A DNA stretch of 7,305 bases from positions 1 through 7,305 of the forward strand of contig JALQXY010000009.1 in assembly GCA_023262945.1 (NCBI GenBank), written 5' to 3'. This document shows, in pieces, positions 5,715 through 7,305 of this stretch. The DNA is from Rickettsiales bacterium (GTDB lineage Bacteria > Pseudomonadota > Alphaproteobacteria > Rickettsiales > UBA1997). The position numbers and the translations under genes were made by a program. The notes under the pieces were generated by a model. The model worked only from the letters and a program-made list of their open reading frames with translations. It was not told the origin of the DNA and ran no database searches. Numbering within the stretch: position 1 is the first letter of the stretch; each line of letters begins with the position of its first letter.

Positions 5715-6239
5715 ATGAAAGATTGTCCTAAAGAATTACTTGAATTAACTATTCCTTTGCTAGAAAAGATTTTTTTAAATGAAAATCACATGCAATCACT
5801 TTACAAATATACGCAAAAGAAATATCCAAACTTTAATGAAGAAGAGTTATCAAGTTTTATAATTACAAAAATACGTAGCTTAATAGAATATAAAAATCAA
5901 AATTGTCCCAATGCTTCTAGCTTTGAAGAGTTAATTGGATTACCAATAGATTCAACTTTTCTTCCCAATAATCTTCCTCCTATTAATAAAGTAATAGACT
6001 ATATAAATATCACCGTCGAAACACCATCCATTCCTAGTACACCTGCATTTTTATCTGGTTCGTTATCAATTCCTAGCACACCTGGATTTTTTATGCCTGC
6101 TACATCATCTATTCCCTCTACTCCAAATGAGCTACTTGATATGACTATCGATGAATCGTTATCTATACACCCTAGATCACAAGTTGCTACACCTCTTAGT
6201 ATAGTAAATACAAATTATAATGAATGGGGTAAATGTTGA
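5715..6239 (+). CDS. Unrecognised 174-residue protein with SIPSTP repeats
   Basis: I do not recognise this protein. Residues 1-62 are rich in leucine, lysine and glutamate and look helical (LLELTIPLLEKIF; EEELSSFIITKIRSLIEY), suggesting a small soluble helical domain. From about 100 the sequence becomes rich in Ser, Thr and Pro and probably disordered, with three copies of SIPSTP at 105-110, 118-123 and 132-137 in contexts ETP/PAF, GSL/PGF and TSS/PNE. It ends in a less biased tail with a terminal cysteine (C174). No signal peptide or membrane segment is visible. The ATG at 5715 is the only start preceding the helical part; a TATAAT (5704-5709) sits only 5 nt before it, so either transcription is nearly leaderless or the gene is read through from uvrC, which ends 94 nt upstream. 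Composition resembles that of its neighbours. It converges on mrp. The repeats resemble eukaryotic docking or phosphorylation motifs, but an effector role is speculation. Confidence 0.75.
   Translation: MKDCPKELLELTIPLLEKIFLNENHMQSLYKYTQKKYPNFNEEELSSFIITKIRSLIEYKNQNCPNASSFEELIGLPIDSTFLPNNLPPINKVIDYINITVETPSIPSTPAFLSGSLSIPSTPGFFMPATSSIPSTPNELLDMTIDESLSIHPRSQVATPLSIVNTNYNEWGKC
6027..6125 (+). repeat. Three in-gene repeats encoding SIPSTP
   Basis: The hexapeptide SIPSTP is encoded three times, at 6027-6044, 6066-6083 and 6108-6125, with steps of 13 and 14 residues. Copies one and two share most bases (attcctag-acacct), while the third uses different Pro, Ser and Thr codons (attccctctactcca). 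The peptide is thus better conserved than the DNA, which argues for an old duplication kept by protein-level selection rather than a fresh slippage repeat. Flanking residues also rhyme: a Ser or Leu before, and PAF or PGF after the first two copies. Confidence 0.8.
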
Positions 6240-6265
6240 TGAATTTTATTTAAAAGCTTTTATGT

Positions 6266-6300
6266 AACTAAAATAATTCAATTTTTTCTTAGTTTTAGTT
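6266..6300. terminator. Weak hairpin between convergent genes
   Basis: Arms aactaaaa (6266-6273) and ttttagtt (6293-6300) pair perfectly around a loop containing a T run, in the 88-nt gap where the SIPSTP gene and mrp converge. A bidirectional terminator is expected at such a place, but the stem is AT-rich and short and no U tract follows it, so the call is tentative. Confidence 0.3.
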
Positions 6301-6327
6301 GGAAAATAGTCAAAACATTCTGCAGTT

Positions 6328-7143
6328 TTAAGCTTTAATAATTTTTGTTGCTATATTATGTAGATTTTGATTAAATTCATTTTCTGTATCACAATTCATA
6401 ATTAATTGATGATTGTTACTTAATTCTGAAATCTCTTTAAGCAAGGGCAACTCTCCTAATAAATTTATATTTTCTTTTTGGGCTAATTTTTTTACTCCAT
6501 CTTGACCAAATAAATGAATCTTTTCGTTATTACTGACAAAATATGACATATTCTCAATAATGCCAAAAATATTAACATCTAATTTCCTAAAACAATCTAT
6601 TGATCTTTCGGCATCAATTATTGCTAAATTTTGAGGAGTTGAAATTATTACAATACCATCTAATTTAAAATTTTGTATTAAACTTAGATATATATCGCCA
6701 GTCCCAGGAGGCATATCTATTACCATATAATCAATCGTTTTATCATCAAAACCCCAATTTACAGTTCTGATTAATTGATTAAGTATTTTATTAATCATTG
6801 GTCCACGCCAAACTCCAGCTTTACCATTTTCTAAAATCATACCAATCGACATGCATTTTATATTATGAGCTATAATTGGTATAAATAAGTTATCAATGAT
6901 TTTAGGTTTATTGGAAATATTCATCAAATAAGGAATAGAGGGGCCATAAATATCAGCATCAACCAATGCTACATTTTTGCCTTTATTGGCAATAGCGATA
7001 GAGAGATTTGCTGCAATAGTTGATTTTCCAACCCCTCCTTTAGCGGAAGCTACGGCAATAATTTTTTTTACTTGAGGAATTTTTAATTTTTTAGGTTCCG
7101 TTGTTAAAAAATCAGATAGTTTTTTATTATCATTAAATTTCAT
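6328..7143 (-). CDS. mrp: Mrp/ApbC/NBP35-type P-loop ATPase, short form
   Basis: Mrp/ApbC proteins are cytoplasmic P-loop ATPases thought to carry Fe-S clusters to target apoproteins. The 271 residues contain the whole NTPase core: the deviant Walker A SAKGGVGKST (33-42), VDADIYGPSIP (61-71), the family signature VWRGPM (111-116), Walker B/switch region VIDMPPGTGD (141-150), STPQ (168-171) and IENMSYF (196-202). Two usual parts are missing. There is no N-terminal MIP18/DUF59 domain, only about 25 linker-like residues before the P-loop. After ENMSYF, where many homologues carry a cluster-binding CPxC, the sequence reads VSNNEKIHLFG with no cysteine pair. It could therefore be a Rickettsia-like short Mrp with altered cluster handling; a ParA/MinD role is less likely because of the WRGPM and DMPPGTGD signatures. 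The ATG abuts a 6 x 11-bp tandem repeat and has no Shine-Dalgarno sequence. It converges on the SIPSTP gene. Confidence 0.93.
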   Translation of the reverse strand: MKFNDNKKLSDFLTTEPKKLKIPQVKKIIAVASAKGGVGKSTIAANLSIAIANKGKNVALVDADIYGPSIPYLMNISNKPKIIDNLFIPIIAHNIKCMSIGMILENGKAGVWRGPMINKILNQLIRTVNWGFDDKTIDYMVIDMPPGTGDIYLSLIQNFKLDGIVIISTPQNLAIIDAERSIDCFRKLDVNIFGIIENMSYFVSNNEKIHLFGQDGVKKLAQKENINLLGELPLLKEISELSNNHQLIMNCDTENEFNQNLHNIATKIIKA

Positions 7144-7209
7144 ATAATTTTTAGATAATTTTTAGATAATTTTTAGATAATTTTTAGATAATTTTTAGAT
7201 AATTTTTAG
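7144..7209. repeat. Perfect tandem repeat, 6 x 11 bp, at the mrp start
   Basis: Six identical copies of ataatttttag (plus strand; ctaaaaattat on the minus strand) run without interruption, and the sixth on the minus strand abuts the mrp ATG. With the promoter candidate at 7218-7246, nearly the whole mrp leader would be this repeat. The perfect identity points to recent expansion by slippage. Copy number would alter leader length in steps of 11 nt, close to one helical turn. The unit contains no ribosome binding site. Confidence 0.97.
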
Positions 7210-7217
7210 AAAATGGT

Positions 7218-7246
7218 ATTATAACAAAGTTCAATTAAATTCAAAA
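7218..7246 (-). promoter_or_regulatory. Sigma-70-type promoter candidate for mrp
   Basis: On the minus strand a perfect TATAAT (7218-7223) is preceded by TTTTGA (7241-7246) at 17 bases or TTGAAT (7239-7244) at 15. Transcription would begin near 7211, just outside the tandem repeat. The -10 match and its position directly before the repeat make it the best mrp promoter in view. Confidence 0.5.
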
Positions 7247-7270
7247 GATTTTTGAGATTAAAATTAAAAA

Positions 7271-7300
7271 ATGAAAGCTGTATATTTTGATCAATTTTAA
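7271..7300 (+). pseudogene. Possible broken start of an oxidoreductase-like gene
   Basis: A plus-strand ATG opens a frame MKAVYFDQF that stops at once (TAA 7298-7300). The nine residues resemble the N-terminus of zinc-type alcohol dehydrogenase/quinone oxidoreductase proteins (often MKAV or MKAI, then a Phe/Tyr, then an F-G or F-N). Removing one T from the tttt run before the stop would continue the frame as FNN. It would be divergent from mrp. The window ends five bases later, so this rests on a few residues only and may be chance. Confidence 0.15.
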
Positions 7301-7305
7301 TAACT

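Noticed and set aside
7144..7209. CRISPR-like array
   Set aside because: The 11-bp units are contiguous with no spacers, and no cas gene is present; it is a simple tandem repeat.

Overview
The window is very AT-rich; intergenic stretches drop to about 20% GC by my count. It carries seven convincing protein genes: tsaD, an exoD-family gene, tatA, thyX, uvrC, an unrecognised gene and an mrp/apbC-type ATPase gene. Short AT-ending codons, flavin-dependent ThyX instead of ThyA, an ExoD protein, alphaproteobacterial-looking UvrC and TsaD sequences, long non-coding spacers and palindromic repeats together suggest a host-associated alphaproteobacterium, most likely of the Rickettsiales or a similar endosymbiont lineage. 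That placement is inferred from protein character and composition, not from a search.

Layout. Positions 1-131 have clearly higher GC (about 40%) and no credible gene. Next is the first copy of an ~81-bp dispersed repeat (132-212), which runs into the 3' end of tsaD. From 208 to 3258 four genes lie on the minus strand in transcription order thyX, tatA, exoD, tsaD. thyX and tatA are 15 nt apart and probably form one transcript; exoD has its own good promoter candidate. A 685-nt gene-free spacer (3259-3943) separates thyX from the divergent uvrC. It contains two short hairpins, a diverged internal repeat and the second dispersed repeat copy (3784-3865). uvrC (3944-5620) is followed by a possible 9-codon leader ORF and a 174-residue unrecognised protein with three SIPSTP repeats (5715-6239). 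That gene converges on mrp (6328-7143, minus). The presumed mrp leader is almost entirely a perfect 6 x 11-bp tandem repeat. The last 60 bases hold at most the start of a broken plus-strand reading frame.

Function. The identifiable genes are housekeeping: tRNA t6A modification (TsaD), dTMP synthesis (ThyX), twin-arginine export (TatA), nucleotide excision repair (UvrC) and Fe-S cluster carriage (Mrp). They do not form one pathway. The points of interest are small: a UvrC ending exactly where its C-terminal helix-hairpin-helix domain should begin, an Mrp lacking both its N-terminal domain and its CxxC motif, a palindrome that supplies the tsaD stop codon, direct repeats bracketing a four-gene block, the tandem-repeat leader, and the SIPSTP protein. 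I found no defence system, CRISPR array, integrase, transposase or RNA gene.
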